From Sporobolomyces roseus (Eukaryota > Basidiomycota > Microbotryomycetes > Sporidiobolales > Sporidiobolaceae), in the NCBI GenBank assembly GCA_016617785.1, contig JADILM010000012.1, positions 434,001-498,000 on the forward strand: a DNA stretch of 64,000 nt, in the 5' to 3' direction. Made by a program: the position numbers and the translations under genes. Numbering within the stretch: position 1 is the first letter of the stretch; every line of letters starts with the position of its first letter. The notes below the pieces were generated by a model. That model was not told where the DNA came from, made no database searches, and saw nothing but the letters and a program-made list of their open reading frames with translations. Below, one piece after another: positions 21,153 to 33,141 of the stretch.

Positions 21153-22705
21153 ATGATAGCAGAGAACAGCTCGATAGATCCTACAGTAAGTCCTGAAGCC
21201 TTTTCGAAGGCCCCCACTGGCTCACCCATCGATTCCCTCCGCAGCGTGACTTCATCTCGAATCTCCCCTCAGAGCTCCTCCTCACCATCTTCGACCTTGT
21301 CGGTTGCCCAGTCAATCGATACAACCTCCCACTATCAAAGCGTCTCCTCCTTTACTACCTTCGAAACCTCTATCGCTCGGTCGACATCCGAAATTTGCGC
21401 CAATTCTCCCGCTTCCATCATTCCATCGAGCAGAACCCTTCCTTACAAGCTCTCGTACAGCACATCAGTATTGCCTCTATCGATTTCACCATGTCCTCCA
21501 ATTGTCCCGAATCTCTCCTCGCATCTTTCCCGAATCTCGTCCACCTCGCATGCAGGCATGATCTCGTTACCAGGATCCCCCCTACCTCTCGTCTACAGCA
21601 CATCTCACTCGACTTCGGGAATCGCTCCGACTCGTCCTCGCTCGATCAACTCCTCCTCTTCTCATCCCTCACTCACCTCGAAATTCGTATTCAAGATTAC
21701 GAGCATGATTCCCCATTCACTTCTCCTCAGCTGGAGCGTATTACTTCACTGCACCTCGCAGGACAATGGTTTTGGGAGGAGGGAGCTTCATCATTGATCA
21801 AACTCTTCCCGAACGTCGTCCATCTCAAACTCACGAACGAAGACGAACAAGTCGATCCGAGCTTTCGACCTGTCCTGACCAGTATACTCCCAATCTCACA
21901 TCAGATCAAGTCTCTCATGCTCGAGAGACCAGTCGTCGATTGGGATGAATGGGCTGCACCGATCGACGACCTTCTCCCAGCTTTCACGAATCTCGAACAC
22001 CTCTCCCTCGCCGAAGGAACGAACAGCTACAACGTCGTACAAAACCTTCGGCATCTCGTCTCCCTCCGAACACTTCGATTAGGACCTGGCTACCACATAA
22101 TTCCAGGAGACCTCGTTCAACTTGTCGAGGGCGAATACAAACTTAGGAATCTGAGGACGATAGTTCTTGACTGCACGGTTGGATCAATCGGGAGGCGTCT
22201 CGATGTGGACGACGAGGTTGAGCACGGTGGACTGCACGGAATGGAGTGTGAAGGGTGGTCGCTTCCGATGCCGAATCACTACACTCTCGACGATTACGGT
22301 GCGAACGAACTCATCGAAGCTTGTCAGCGCAACAACATCGAGTTGAGCGGCACGACTATCGACGGTCTCCCAGTCATTCCAGCTTGGCACCTCGAACTCG
22401 CGAATCGAGAGGTTCTCTACATCTATCAGAACCCTCAATCGATCCAATTCCTCATCTTCAAAGTTTTGTTTGAGAACTACCCGTCGTTCGAAAGGTTACC
22501 AAAAGTGGATTGGACGATGTTGGATGAGACTTGCTTGATACTAGTCAAGACTGAGCTGCCGGAGGAAGGTTGGTTCGCGTTGAGCTTGGAATCGGAGAAA
22601 GTGAAAAGGTATCCAGAATTGGAGGAGTTGAATAGCGAGGAAGAAGATGAAAGTGAGGAGCAGAGTAGTGAGGAGGGGAGTGAGGTCGAAGAAACCTTTA
22701 CTTGA
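21153..22705 (+). CDS. F-box protein with LRR-like body
   Basis: Two exons (21153-21185 and 21245-22705, GTAAGT...CGCAG intron) give 1494 nt, 497 aa. After MIAENSSIDPT the sequence RDFISNLPSELLLTIFDLV (residues 12-30) is an F-box, the Skp1-binding helix pair of SCF ubiquitin ligases. The body has irregular leucine-rich stretches such as FPNLVHLACRHDLV, SRLQHISLDFG, SSLTHLEIRI, FTNLEHLSLAEGT and VSLRTLRLGPGYH, spaced like the degenerate repeats of basidiomycete F-box/LRR proteins that bind substrate. The last 25 residues are highly acidic (EELNSEEEDESEEQSSEEGS). The target is unknown. It ends 125 bp from the end of FCF2, tail to tail. Confidence 0.8.
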
Positions 22706-22829
22706 AACAGAGCTGCTTCACCGCCCACCGCGTCGAGTAAATTGAGAGAGGTTCGAAACAGTAATACTCTTTACAACAGAAGTCCCGAACTGGTCTACCC
22801 TCGTACTGACTATCAAGAGAATGATTCCT

Positions 22830-24162
22830 CTATCTCTTCCTCCTCTTCCCCCCGGCTTCTCCCATTCCATCTTTCCCGCCGCCTTGTCCCATCGCGTAAC
22901 TCCCCTTGCCTCCTTTTCTCTGACGTTTCCTCCCACTCATACCCTTCATCATAACCTCCTTAGTCTTCCTCTTTGCATAAGCTCTCGCCTGTTCATCCTC
23001 TACCAATTCCTCAACAAACGATCGTTTCGAAGCGGTAGGTAACGAATTGTTTGTAGTAGCTCTAGAATTCGGTGTAATGACATGTCCAATCTATTAATCC
23101 CAAAAAACAACTCTCTCTCATCAGTACGAGGTTTCAAAAAAGGAGGGAAGGGGGGGGGGAAAACAAGGACGTACTTGAAAGAATTCTCCAATTTTTTCTT
23201 TCTTTGCTCCACCTTTCATGAATTTTTTAGGATCCAATGCGTTCCTCAACCTCATAGCATCGATCTCTCGTTTGAGTTCGGGAGTCATCGGTGTAGCGGG
23301 CATATCAAACCATTTCGAACCTGCCGTATGAGGTTGACTCTACAACAATCATCACCCAACCCATCTCAAAATCGTCAGTACCAATCCCACGTTCTTCAAG
23401 AAAGAAAGAGAAGAGAAAACGTACAGCTTTATAAGATTTCTTACTCAATCTAGCAACGGGAGCGACTCCCCATTTCTCCCCATCTCGATTCTTTTCATCT
23501 CCTTCTACTCGTCCTTTCGATCCAACTACAATTACTCCCTCGTTCGAGAGTACTCCAGAGAGATCTTGTGCGAGTGAGATGGGACCTGCTCGAGCTTTCC
23601 CTTTCGAGAGGGAGGAGTAGGACGAGGTAGGGAGCGAGAGAGGTCGGACTAGGGAAGGGGGAAGGGTGGAAATTGATTTGGAAGTCGAGGCTTTCGGTGT
23701 ACCCCTGTGATACAACACGCTCTACACATTAGCTGATGGACTCGGGAAATGAGTGAAGTAGTTGCGAACTTACTCTTGATCCTCTTCATCCTCTGAACTT
23801 TCTTCTTCTTCTTCTTGTCCAAACAAAACCAATTCGTCATTCCCTGCCAATCCATCCTCTCCCATCTTGTTGTTGTGCTTTGTTTCCTCTTCGAGGTGTA
23901 ATTGACGTTGTTTAGCAGATTGTTTCGCTTTAATCAATAATTGTTTCAATAATTCCGAATGATCATCCTCTTCTTCTTCACTTGAATCACTATCCTCATC
24001 TGAATCTGATGAGCTAGAAATTGAAGAATCTGAGTTGAGAGAGGAAGAGTTTGAGTGAGAGGAAGATGAGGATTCTATTAGAGTAGAGGAAAGGGATTCA
24101 GTTCCTTGTCTAGGTTGAGTCGTGGGTAAAGTAGTAGTGGGTGGTGAGATTGATTGATTCAT
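22830..24162 (-). CDS. FCF2: Fcf2-type pre-rRNA processing protein
   Basis: Nucleolar factor needed for early 18S rRNA cleavages as part of the small-subunit processome. The N-terminal exon (to about 23775) is Ser/Asp/Glu-rich with acidic tracts (SSSSDSDEDSDSSEEEEDD) and a Lys/Gln helix. The diagnostic Fcf2 block is in the third exon: WFDMPATPMTPELKREIDAM (about 23310-23250) followed by RLRNALDPKKFMKG, and the last exon gives IGHVITP, then a basic C-terminus (RKRQRKGGKGSYAMG). ATG 24162 (MNQSISPPTTTLP) is the first in the frame; the frame is open a further 84 bp upstream without ATG. Four exons. It is divergent from SAS10 with only 147 bp between start codons. Confidence 0.85.
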
Positions 24163-24309
24163 TGCTTTGTATGATCTGGAAGGAGTGGAGGAGGGAAGAG
24201 AGAGAAGTCTTTCCAACTTTTCTAGACAAGCTTTCAACTTTCCCACTTCTCACTCCAATCGCCACTTCCACTAGCTTAGGACAACGCCACGGTGACTAAG
24301 AGTCTAAAT
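24163..24309. promoter_or_regulatory. Bidirectional promoter between FCF2 and SAS10/UTP3
   Basis: 147 bp separate the two start codons, so one short region must drive both ribosome-biogenesis genes. It holds CACTTCTCACTCC and CCACTTCCACTAGC runs and the sequence CGCCACGGTGACTAAG near the SAS10 start. No classic RRPE or PAC element is obvious to me. Confidence 0.6.
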
Positions 24310-26933
24310 ATGGCTAAATCTACATTGAAAGGAGCCAAGAAAGCGACTAAATATCGAGCGAGAGAAGCAGAGAAAGAAAAGGGATTCGACAAGAAACAAT
24401 CTAGACTCAAGGGACAGTTGAACACTTATGAGGATACTATGGGTGGTGATGAGGATCAATGTGAGTACCTTCACTCTGACTCTAGTGAGAGTTTGTTGGC
24501 TGATTTGAGAGAGTGAATGAATACAAGTTCATTTGAATCGGGACAAGATGTTATTGGATCAAGGAGGATATGAACAGAACGAAGGAGGTAAGTCATCAAC
24601 TCTACCGCCATTCAAGAGTGTGTGAAGAAACTCTAGCTGATTAGAGTTTAAAAGTGAGATCCAACAGATGATTCCCTCGATGAACCCGACGAGATTTACG
24701 GACTCGATTTGGCTACGAAAGGAGGATCCGACAACGAAGAAGAGCAAGTTGAAGCTCCGGCACCTCGAAAACGTAAAGAGAAGAAAGTTTACAAAGAAAA
24801 GAAACCGATTTACGATCCTAAATCTGGACGGTTTGGACATACTTACGATCCTAAACAAGATCAAGTATTCGATTCATCCTCCGAGGGATCAGAAGGTGGA
24901 GATAGTGATGTAGAGAATGAAGGAACGGCACCTGCTAAAGATCAATTGGAATCGATGGGTGATGATTCGGATGATGAGAAGAAAGGAGCGAGTGGTTCTG
25001 ATTCGGAGGATGACGAGGATAGATGGGCGGCAGGTCATTATCATGTTTCGAGGAGAGCACCTGGGGAGGCGGATTCAGAAGATGAAGAAGCTTTGGAATT
25101 GGAAGCGGAGGAAGCAAGGCGATTGCAAAAGAAGGGAGCGGAGAAATTGAGAGGAGAAGATTATGGGTTAGGTGCAGAAGACGATCAAGAGGAAGGAGGG
25201 GACAAGTTGGCAGAGGAGAGGTTGTTGGATTTGGAGGGAGAGAATGATGGGGAGGGGAAAGATGAGGAGGAGAGTAAAATCGATACGAAATCGCTCAATG
25301 AGGAGGAATCGATCGCTCATTTACTCAAGTACTCGCCGGAGACTTTGGCACTCGTCGATGATTTCGTTAGGACCGCGAGCAAGATCAAGGATGTAGAAGG
25401 AGATTTGGACAATGTTAGAAAAGTTGGAGATGGGAAAGGTGGTGAACACCCTGGATTGGCAATCATGGAACTTGAACACCGTGAGCTCATCCTGTTCGTA
25501 TCCATGAGACCTTTTACTCATCTACTTCACATTCCTATAGAGGCACTTTCGACTTATCTCCCAACTCTCGCATTCTATTTCTCGCTCCTCCTTTCTCCGA
25601 CCCCTCAACCTTCCTCCCTCCTCACGAAAGTGCTCAATCGTATTTCATCCCTCCGACAATCCCTCGCAACTATGGAAGAACTCGATCTCACTACCGCTTC
25701 TTACGGAGATGGATCGGACAACGAAGATTCTGATCAAGACGGCGAAGAGTTCGATGATGGAAAGATGCTAGCTAGTGAGATGTTTGACTTCCACAATGGT
25801 TTGAACGAGGGTGATTCTGAGGAGGATGAGGAGGAGGGTGAGGAAATTACGGAGAGTATGTTGGAAGGTTTGGACGATGATGAATTGGAGGAGCTCATGC
25901 AAGATGTTGGACCGGAAGAAGGTGCTGAAGGGTTGATGAGACGCGTGAGACAGAGACAGAGGGAGAAGGGAATGATTGTTGCGGAAGATCCTGAAGATGA
26001 GGAAATGTTGGAAGATGATGATGAAGATAGTGAGGAGTTGTCAGAGGATGAAGAAGAGGAAGAAGTACCACTCGCAAAGAAGGTCAAGAAGGTATCTGGA
26101 CCAGTTATTCCTACTCTCGCTCCTCTCTCCTCGACCTCTCGCAAATCTTCCTCCCGACCCATCTCGACTTCCGCTTCGACCTCTGACTACCTCGACCCGG
26201 CAACTCTCTCTCACGGTGATCTGGCCGACAAAGCTTCCTCTCGTCACTCTCTACGATTCCACGTTTCTCAAGTTACCCAGAAAGCTGCGAGACGTGAACG
26301 ATTGGCGACTGCTGTTGGAGGAGACGATGATGTACCGAGAAGGAGCAAAGAACAAGCTAGGAGAGAAGTACTCAAGAAGCAACAACACGGTGCTGAGGAT
26401 GCTGTTGCGGAGAAACTCGATGGAGGAGATTGGGATGAGGAGGATCGAAAAGCTGCGAAAGCGGTTCGAGGCGCGGTTAAGAACGATGGTGATGACGATG
26501 GAGGAGATGATGAGGATTACTATGATCTCGTCAAGATGGAGAAGGACGAAGGAAGGACAGCGAAGAAAGCTAAATATGATGGAGATCGAGCTGCCGAAAA
26601 GTGAGCACTTCCTTTCTTCTTTCTTTCGTTCTCGAATTTGACAGCTGACATGCTCGATCGTTCCACAGAGCTGAGATCGATGCTCTATCAGCGTCGATGG
26701 CGGATGGACCTCGAGGAGCTACTCGACAGATTCTCGCCAACAAGGGATTGACTCCTCGACGAAAGAAGGAGAACCGAAACGCTCGTGTCAAGAAACGTCT
26801 CCGTTACGACAAGGCTCAAAAGAAGTTGTCGAGTATGAAGGCGACTTACAAGGGTGGAGAATCGAGAGGTGGTTACGAGGGAGAAGGGAGTGGTATCGCG
26901 AGAAAGACTGTCAAGTCTCGTCAATTGGGTTAG
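24310..26933 (+). CDS. SAS10: Sas10/Utp3, U3 snoRNP-associated SSU processome protein
   Basis: Nucleolar protein of the small-subunit processome, required for 18S rRNA maturation. Exons 24310-24460, 24538 to about 24588, 24668 to about 26604 and about 26669-26933. The N-terminus [20 protein letters not shown] is followed by [19 protein letters not shown] and [13 protein letters not shown] Sas10/Utp3/C1D domain lies in the middle ([20 protein letters not shown], then [20 protein letters not shown] and [13 protein letters not shown]), flanked by long acidic tracts. The C-terminal Sas10 domain is [66 protein letters not shown]. Domain order and the conserved ends match the family. It is divergent from FCF2, another processome factor. 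Confidence 0.93.
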
Positions 26934-27366
26934 ATCGATTGGAACTGTATCTTTACGTTATGCTATGGGATCTCTGTGCGGATTCTCAGCGTTCTCTCGA
27001 GTCACTTTCGACACCATGCCTCCTCTCTTGCGATCAGGTCGTTCGTTTCTGTTATACAATGCGCAATCCACGACCGACAAGCTTGCTCATACACAGAGCG
27101 ATTTCAGCTCCAGAGAGACTGAGTTGAGCGGTATTCTGACCAAACACGATTCAACGTCAACTTTCGTTCTATTACCGACCTTCTCACCTCGCAGATTATG
27201 ACGTTCTGAACCCTTTCAGCTGGTACCCGCTACCCACTAGAGCCGCTGAAATGCACAGCCATTCGCTGAACGCGACATGCGGGTCTCTGTGGAGACAGCG
27301 CTCCTTTCTTTCTCTCTCTACCTTTACCTGCTACCAACGTGATTCGAAAACGGTATACAACAAAGA

Positions 27367-28189
27367 ATGCTTTCACAACTCGCCCTCACTCTCGCCTCTA
27401 CTCTCTTCCTCTCAACCAGCTCTTCTCTCGCTGCTCCTCTCAACAAACTCGATTCTCGCACTCCACCTGCTTTCTGCTCTCCCGACATCTCGGCTGAGCA
27501 CACGACTACCATCGCACCGAACAGAGATCTCGACTATGCTTGGACTATCTTTGAGAACGATAATGGATGTGTCACGAATGTAACCCTTGTGAGTTTTCGA
27601 CTTTACTCTCGTTCGTCTCCCGCTCTGTCCGCTGAGTCTCACTGAGCTGAACGATGGTAGAGGAACGCTCACGACATCTACGAAGGGATCAAGTACAACA
27701 ACAACTTTGTCATCTCGCAGAACGACGGAGCTTGGGATCAATATCGTCTAACGTGAGTTCGCTCTTTCTTCGAACTCGACCGACTCCTAAAGCTAACCCA
27801 AGAGTCCTTCATAGTTCGGCTGTCGTCGATGGAGTCCAAGAGTGTATCGCTGCCGTCTCTGAGACTGAGATCCTTTCTGCTCCTTGCACTTCTGATCTCG
27901 CATCTGTGAGTCTCTCCGTCACTTTGTCTAATCGAGCCTCGACTGAGACTGGGCCTCTCTCGTCTCGAAGTGGACTCTCCGCTGCAGGACTTGCGACGAT
28001 ACTTCGCTTTACGGAAATGGAGAACGATGCACGATTCAGTCGACGAAATTCCAATCTTGCGCCGTTGTCGCTCCGAACGGACGGATCTCGCTCGAGGACT
28101 GCATCGCCGTCGGAGATCTTCCTCCTGATGACGAGGACTCTTCCTCGGATAAAACTTTTGAGGGAAACCAATCTTGGAGGATCCTCTAA
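27367..28189 (+). CDS. Secreted cysteine-rich protein, family S copy 1
   Basis: Not a family I recognise. Exons 27367-27588, 27661-27752, 27815-27905 and 27971-28189 sum to 624 nt, giving 207 aa. MLSQLALTLASTLFLSTSSS followed by LAAPLN is a clear signal peptide. The mature chain has nine cysteines in a pattern shared with the two other copies in the window: VQEC (residue about 120), APC, WTLRCRTC, RCTIQS, QSCAVV and LEDC, plus WDQYRL before intron 2 and the C-terminal NQSWRIL. Three introns lie at equivalent codons in all copies, the last always ahead of a TGG codon. It lies tail to tail with a zinc-finger gene (341 bp between stops). A secreted role, possibly extracellular interaction or cell wall, is inference. 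Confidence 0.8.
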
Positions 28190-28530
28190 ATTGAATTTCC
28201 TCAAGTTTGTGTATAGACGGAACAGACACTCGTAGACACTCGTATCTTCTCTCTCTAAATCTTGCAATCTTTCTCAGTGTTCCGGAAAGCAGTCCACTAT
28301 GAAAGTGAGAATGGTGTAGAAGCGAGAACGCCTGCCATGAGGCAAAGAAACGAAGGAGAACGAGGAGAACGAGGACAAAAAAAGAGTGTCGCAGTCGAGG
28401 GATACAGATAAGCTGAAGCACTAACAGAAGGTGCAGCATAGAAAAACCATAGCAATAACGGGGCAAGTAACGGAGAAAGAGTAATAGAACGAATGGGACA
28501 AAAACATCATTGGAATATACCAGCTTCGTA

Positions 28531-30275
28531 CTAGGTGACGAGATCCAGGTAACGAAGGGCTTGTCTATGAGTGAGAGGGATTCGAGCTCTCCCGAGAGAG
28601 TATCGAGGTTGGAAATGATGCGAATCTTCTATGTTTTGCGACTGAGTTCCGGTCAAACTAGGATCGATGAGGGATGGATTGCTTCCACATAAGCCATTAT
28701 TGACGGAGATTGCTGACTCGTAGTGAGGATAACGTTGCGAAGGCGAGAAGGGAGGAAAGAAAGAATGTTGCTGAGGAGGGAATTGAGTCGAGTTTGTGAA
28801 GGTAGAACTTGGATCATAGGGAGCACTCGGATCGAGTGGGATACAGGGAGAGAAGCCGAAACTGGAGGCGGGCTGATTGTCGTCGATGAGAGGAGCATGA
28901 CGATAGAAGCGCGGGTCGATAGGATGAAAGTCGATCTCATGCTCTGGAATCGGACTTTGAGCTGGGAAAGGATTGGTCCAAGGTAGGGTGTCAAAGCGGT
29001 CATCGGGGTGGAAAGAGAAGGAAGGCATCCGCCCGAGTGCGTGAGGGTTGTATTCGAAGGAGGAAGCGAAAGCATTGGTGTACGAAGGATGAAAGGGGTC
29101 AAGCGAGTGGGGATCGAGCTGCAAGTGTAAGGGGTAGAAGTCCTGCGGAAAAGAGTGGTGTGCAAAGGCATAGGGAGGGTTGATTGCTGCTTGTTGATTT
29201 GGGAAAAGTGATTGTGGAATTGGAGCGGATTGATCGACGAAATGATTCGAGTCAGGCTTGACTATGAGGTGACGGGAGCACTCAGGCTGATCGGAACCTA
29301 GAACGAGGTCAGGTTCGACGGGAGGAGGTCGCGAAGTGCCCTGGTCACGTTCAGGGCGATCAGCAGCACGTTGTCTGCGAGCTTGAATCTGTTCCAGTCG
29401 AGCCGATCGAGCCAGTCGAGCGCAACGCGATGGCTGTGTTACGTGAAAGCGAGATGTAGACGCGGGAGTTCTACAAGCTCGCGGTCCATTGCGTCCGTTA
29501 TCTTGATCGGGATTCGAGGCGGGAGAGTTTACAAGTTCCGTCTTTCGATCGGAACGAAGGGGATTAGCCGACTCTTGTATTTGCTCCAAAGCCATCGATT
29601 CTTTGTTTTCACTTGATTTATGAGGCTGTACCGGTGAAAGCATCAAGCGAATCAGCCCGAGACAAGAAAGTGCTAGGATCATTTCGACAGGAAAACTCAC
29701 GGCTCTTCGGCATTTTCCCGTTGCCTCGTCGAAGATCCATCCTTCACGAAGGACACCTTGCGGTCTGGGACAGGCTTTTCGGTGTCGGCTGATGTAGCAC
29801 GCACAGGTTTTGCGCAAAGTTAGCTCGCTCTTTCTTTTCATAAAATAAATTGGATACCTACCGTTCCATCCAGGCATTCTTGCAGTCTTTACAGCGCCGG
29901 TATTCAGGACAATTGTCGTCAATTGCTGTGTGCGCGACAGAGTGCCTTTGTAGGTTCTAGTGGGAAAGGTCACAAGGTCGGATTCAATGATCGGAAGATT
30001 CTGGACGCTGGATACCACTCACATCTGTCCTGTTTGTCGTAAAGGTGCAATCCTTGCACAGGTACTTGTGATTATTCAAGTGCTTGGTAGAGACGTGGCG
30101 GTCCACCTAATTCGATTGAGATGGAATCAGCCGAAAGATATGGATCCAAAGCCAACGCACTAACTGAGAATTTTCCTGTCATCCTCTGTAGACATTGCCT
30201 ACACTGCCATAGATCGTTATCGGCATCGATTAACTTTGCTTGTTCGTTCGGGATTCTCCTTGGTTTCGACGACAT
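28531..30275 (-). CDS. C2H2-like zinc-finger protein, family Z copy 1
   Basis: ATG 30275 gives MSSKPRRIPNEQAKLIDADN. Finger 1 is CRQCLQRMTGKFS joined across a GTTAGT...TTAG intron to VDRHVSTKH, which makes C-x2-C-x12-H-x4-H. Finger 2 is CKDCTFTTNRTD joined to NLQRHSVAH, C-x2-C-x12-H-x3-H. A third metal-like cluster follows (CKDCKNAWMER joined to RHRKACPRP), then REGWIFDEATGKCRRA. The last exon (about 29630-28531) is a long low-complexity region rich in Pro, Ser, Asp and Phe, resembling an activation region, and ends in SLGRARIPLTHRQALRYLDL. That C-terminal motif and the exon layout are shared with the genes at 43.7 and 47.9 kb. A nuclear DNA-binding role is inferred from the fingers only. Confidence 0.78.
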
Positions 30276-31949
30276 GATAATCGAATGGATGGAGGCTGGC
30301 GGGTGATTGGACGATGATCTCGTTTGACTTGGTGATGGGAGTAGAGAATTAGAAGCACGAGAACAGGAAGCGGGAGGTCAGAGAAGGGAACGAGAGAACC
30401 GAGATTTCGCTTTGATCCCCCGAGCGGTAAGAGACGAGCGGAGGTTTCGGATCGGGGCACTTGGGGATTCGGGAACCTCGTGAAGCGTAAGATGAAAGTG
30501 GGTGAGCGGAGATGAGTAAAGTGGGTCGCCGAGTCGAGGGGAGGAGAAGAGAGTCGAAAAGAAGTGAATAGTCCCACTTCGAGCTGTATCCCAGTCTGTC
30601 GCCCTTCCATCACTCCACCTTCATCACCCTGAGCTCGCCCTCGGAGCAACTGAGCAGCTCTTTCATCATCATCTTCCGATAAATCCTATCTCCCTCGATA
30701 TCCTCCCATCTTCCGTACCGAAGCGTGAGCTGTGCTTATCATCCTCGATTCAAGCGCTGCCCTGTAGCCTGTCCAACCTAAAGTCGTGAATTGAGGAGAC
30801 CGATTAATTGTTGTCGAGGGAGGCAAGTTGAAGAACGATGTTTAGACTGTAGGCGTCAAGCGGAGCTGTTTGCTTGGATATTTTGAGATTATATGAGTAT
30901 GAAAGCCCTCTAACATAAGCGTAGAGCGAGTTGGCGAGGTAGAGCGAAGCGTTAGAGATCAAGAAGTTTTTGGTGTCAACTTTGCTCTCTTCTACCACTC
31001 ACTTTGATCCAAGAGGAACGCCCATAGAGATCCAAGGAACCTACACAAGCCAATACAAGCAGATTCACCCTCATACTCCACTCGAATCACCGAGATACAA
31101 CTTTATATTCTTCCTTTTCTATTCCTCTCAGCTTATTCACCGTTCTGCACAGCTCGGACAACTAGGAGATAATCTAGAGACTACGAGGCGATATATCTGA
31201 AGGGATGGAGAGCGTAGCTAGTCGTCGGTATCTGCTTGAAAGGGTGTTGCATCCGTTCGTTCGTCCTCGAGTCCTGAATCTTCTCTACAATCTCGCCTGG
31301 CTACTCAGACGACACTCGCGACGGTCGACGAGGTACTTACTGCTTCTCATGAGAACCTGCGTGAGGAGTGTCGACTGACTCCTTCCTTTCAGACCTCCAG
31401 TTTCGAAAAGTTCGCGTAAGTTTCGAGAACTTCGCAAGTTCGACTAGATCTCGCTATCGGTTCTCGCAGGACTCAAAGGACTCACTGGAGATTCCCTGAT
31501 GACGAAAGGGAGGCTGTGACGCTCTGATATCTGATGCGGTCCTCGAGGTTTTCATTTTTCCTCGCTTCGTTTTCTTCATTTCGACGTACGAATCCTCGAT
31601 CATTTTCACCGAACTCGACCCCTTGAGCGTTCCAGCTCGATCGAACTTCTCCAGGAACTGATCAGCTAGGAGCCGACCTCGTGGTTAGAAGAAGTCACTT
31701 CACTGCCTCGAGACCAAATATAATTTCATTCCGGTTGACCCCTTCAGCCCTCGAGGAGCTATTTACAGTAATATCGAAATCACGCTTAAACCTTACTAGA
31801 ACAAAGATAGCAACCTATTTCGTCAGCTCACCTTGAAGAAACGGAACTTCCCAGAATCCCACAGCTCAAAACTCGACGTTTTCGCTTTCCTTTCTCTTCT
31901 CTTCTTCCTTTCCATCACTCTCACTCTACACACTATTCACACACTCACC
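30276..31949. other. Large intergenic region, no supported gene
   Basis: About 1.7 kb. 30276-30720 is the upstream region of the zinc-finger gene, GA-rich. On the minus strand a short open frame from ATG 31074 (MRVNLLVLACVGSLDLYGRS) ends at a donor-like GTGAGT; no second exon could be placed with confidence. 31500-31830 has no ATG on the plus strand for more than 250 bp before the secreted paralogue. Otherwise I see nothing. Confidence 0.35.
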
Positions 31950-32750
31950 ATCACGCTCTCTTTGACTAGCATCGCCATCGCTACCTCCCTCTTCTCCCTC
32001 TCTGCTTCGGCAGCTCCTCTCAAGATTCGTTCAGAAGGCGTCAACGAATACTCCTCTCCTCAGATCAACGGCAAAATTTCGGCCAGGATCACCTGGGCAA
32101 CCTACACTGGCTCAGGATGGCAATGGATCTCGAGCGGAGAAGGTTCCAGCGCAGGCTACCCAACCGATTCTATCATGGTGAGTCAATAATCTTCTTTCTC
32201 TTCTCGTCCTCCATTGGCGACTTGGCACTGACAAAGTCTTCTTAAGTTTGACTTCCGTCGCTACGAACCAATCCCTCCCCACCTCAACTTCACCATCTCA
32301 CAATGGTACGGAGCAAACGATCAATACCGAATTGGGTGAGTTTCGTTTCTTTCGACTCGGTCTAGCACTCCCAAGCGCTCACCATCTCTACTTTTATCAG
32401 TGTCGGAAAGATTAACGGTGTCGAAACTTGCCTTGGAGGTCGTGACGATCGAATCTCCGGAACCGATTGCGATTCTCCTCTCGCTGCTGTTCGTCTTCGT
32501 TTCTCTCCTTTCCGGTTCCCCTCCCAACTCACTGATACGTTCTGCCTCACAGTGGAAAATCAGCTGCTCAACCCAGTATCCGGTCGACGGCAATTGTCGA
32601 TTCGAGGCTACCGAATCCGGAGGTTGCGCTACTTTCACCGCTTTCGACCAGCCTATGAACTTGACCGACTGCTCCCCTATCGACATCGGCGATCTCTCTA
32701 ACCCCCAGAACAACCCTCAACAATTCCTCTTCACAACCCACGGCAACTGA
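31950..32750 (+). pseudogene. Secreted cysteine-rich protein, family S copy 3, without a visible ATG
   Basis: Exons 31950-32177, 32247-32335, 32401-32488 and 32553-32750 sum to 603 nt, 200 codons without a stop, and occupy the same positions as in copies 1 and 2. The hydrophobic leader TLTITLSLTSIAIATSLFSL then SASAAPLK aligns with their signal peptides. ANDQYRIG, INGVETCLGG, TDCDSP, WKISCSTQYP, GNCRFEA, GGCATF and LTDC keep the cysteine pattern; the C-terminus is longer and ends in FLFTTHGN. The codon that aligns with the start Met is ATC (31950), and no ATG occurs in any frame between about 31540 and 32110. Either it uses a non-AUG or distant spliced start, or it recently lost its start. 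The intact frame argues against old decay. Donor of intron 3 is GTTCGT, weaker than in the others. Confidence 0.6.
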
Positions 32751-33141
32751 TCGTCTGAAGAGAAGACCTGATAAACGCTTTCGAATGGACTTTTTTTAGC
32801 TCGATTTTTCGCAATGTAACGGCAAACTTATCCCCTTTCTTACTCTCACACTTTCGCTCCAATGAGAGCGATACGGTAGCGATAGGAATCCTCTCTACCG
32901 CTGTCGCTGACTCGAAACTCGCAATCTCCCAGAAACGGTAAAGTCGGAACCCTGTCTGAAGCCTCGAAACCAATTCTGAACTGCATCGAAACTACCGAGA
33001 TACACAGATCCAACTTTACAGATTCACTGAATGAGCCAACATCGAGAAAGCATGGCGAAAACTCGTCTCTATCCACTCCTTCTCTCTCATCTAGCTTTCG
33101 ATACCCTCATTGACACTCCCCCAATCCCTTCCTCCATCATA
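32751..33141. other. Intergenic region between family S copy 3 and urease
   Basis: 391 bp between two convergent genes. Open frames are short, and I see no element beyond AT-rich patches likely to serve 3' end formation. Confidence 0.4.

Noticed and set aside
31020..31074. Short secreted peptide on the minus strand (MRVNLLVLACVGS...)
   Set aside because: It has a hydrophobic start and a GTGAGT after 24 codons, but no second exon with branch site and acceptor could be placed, and it resembles nothing I know.
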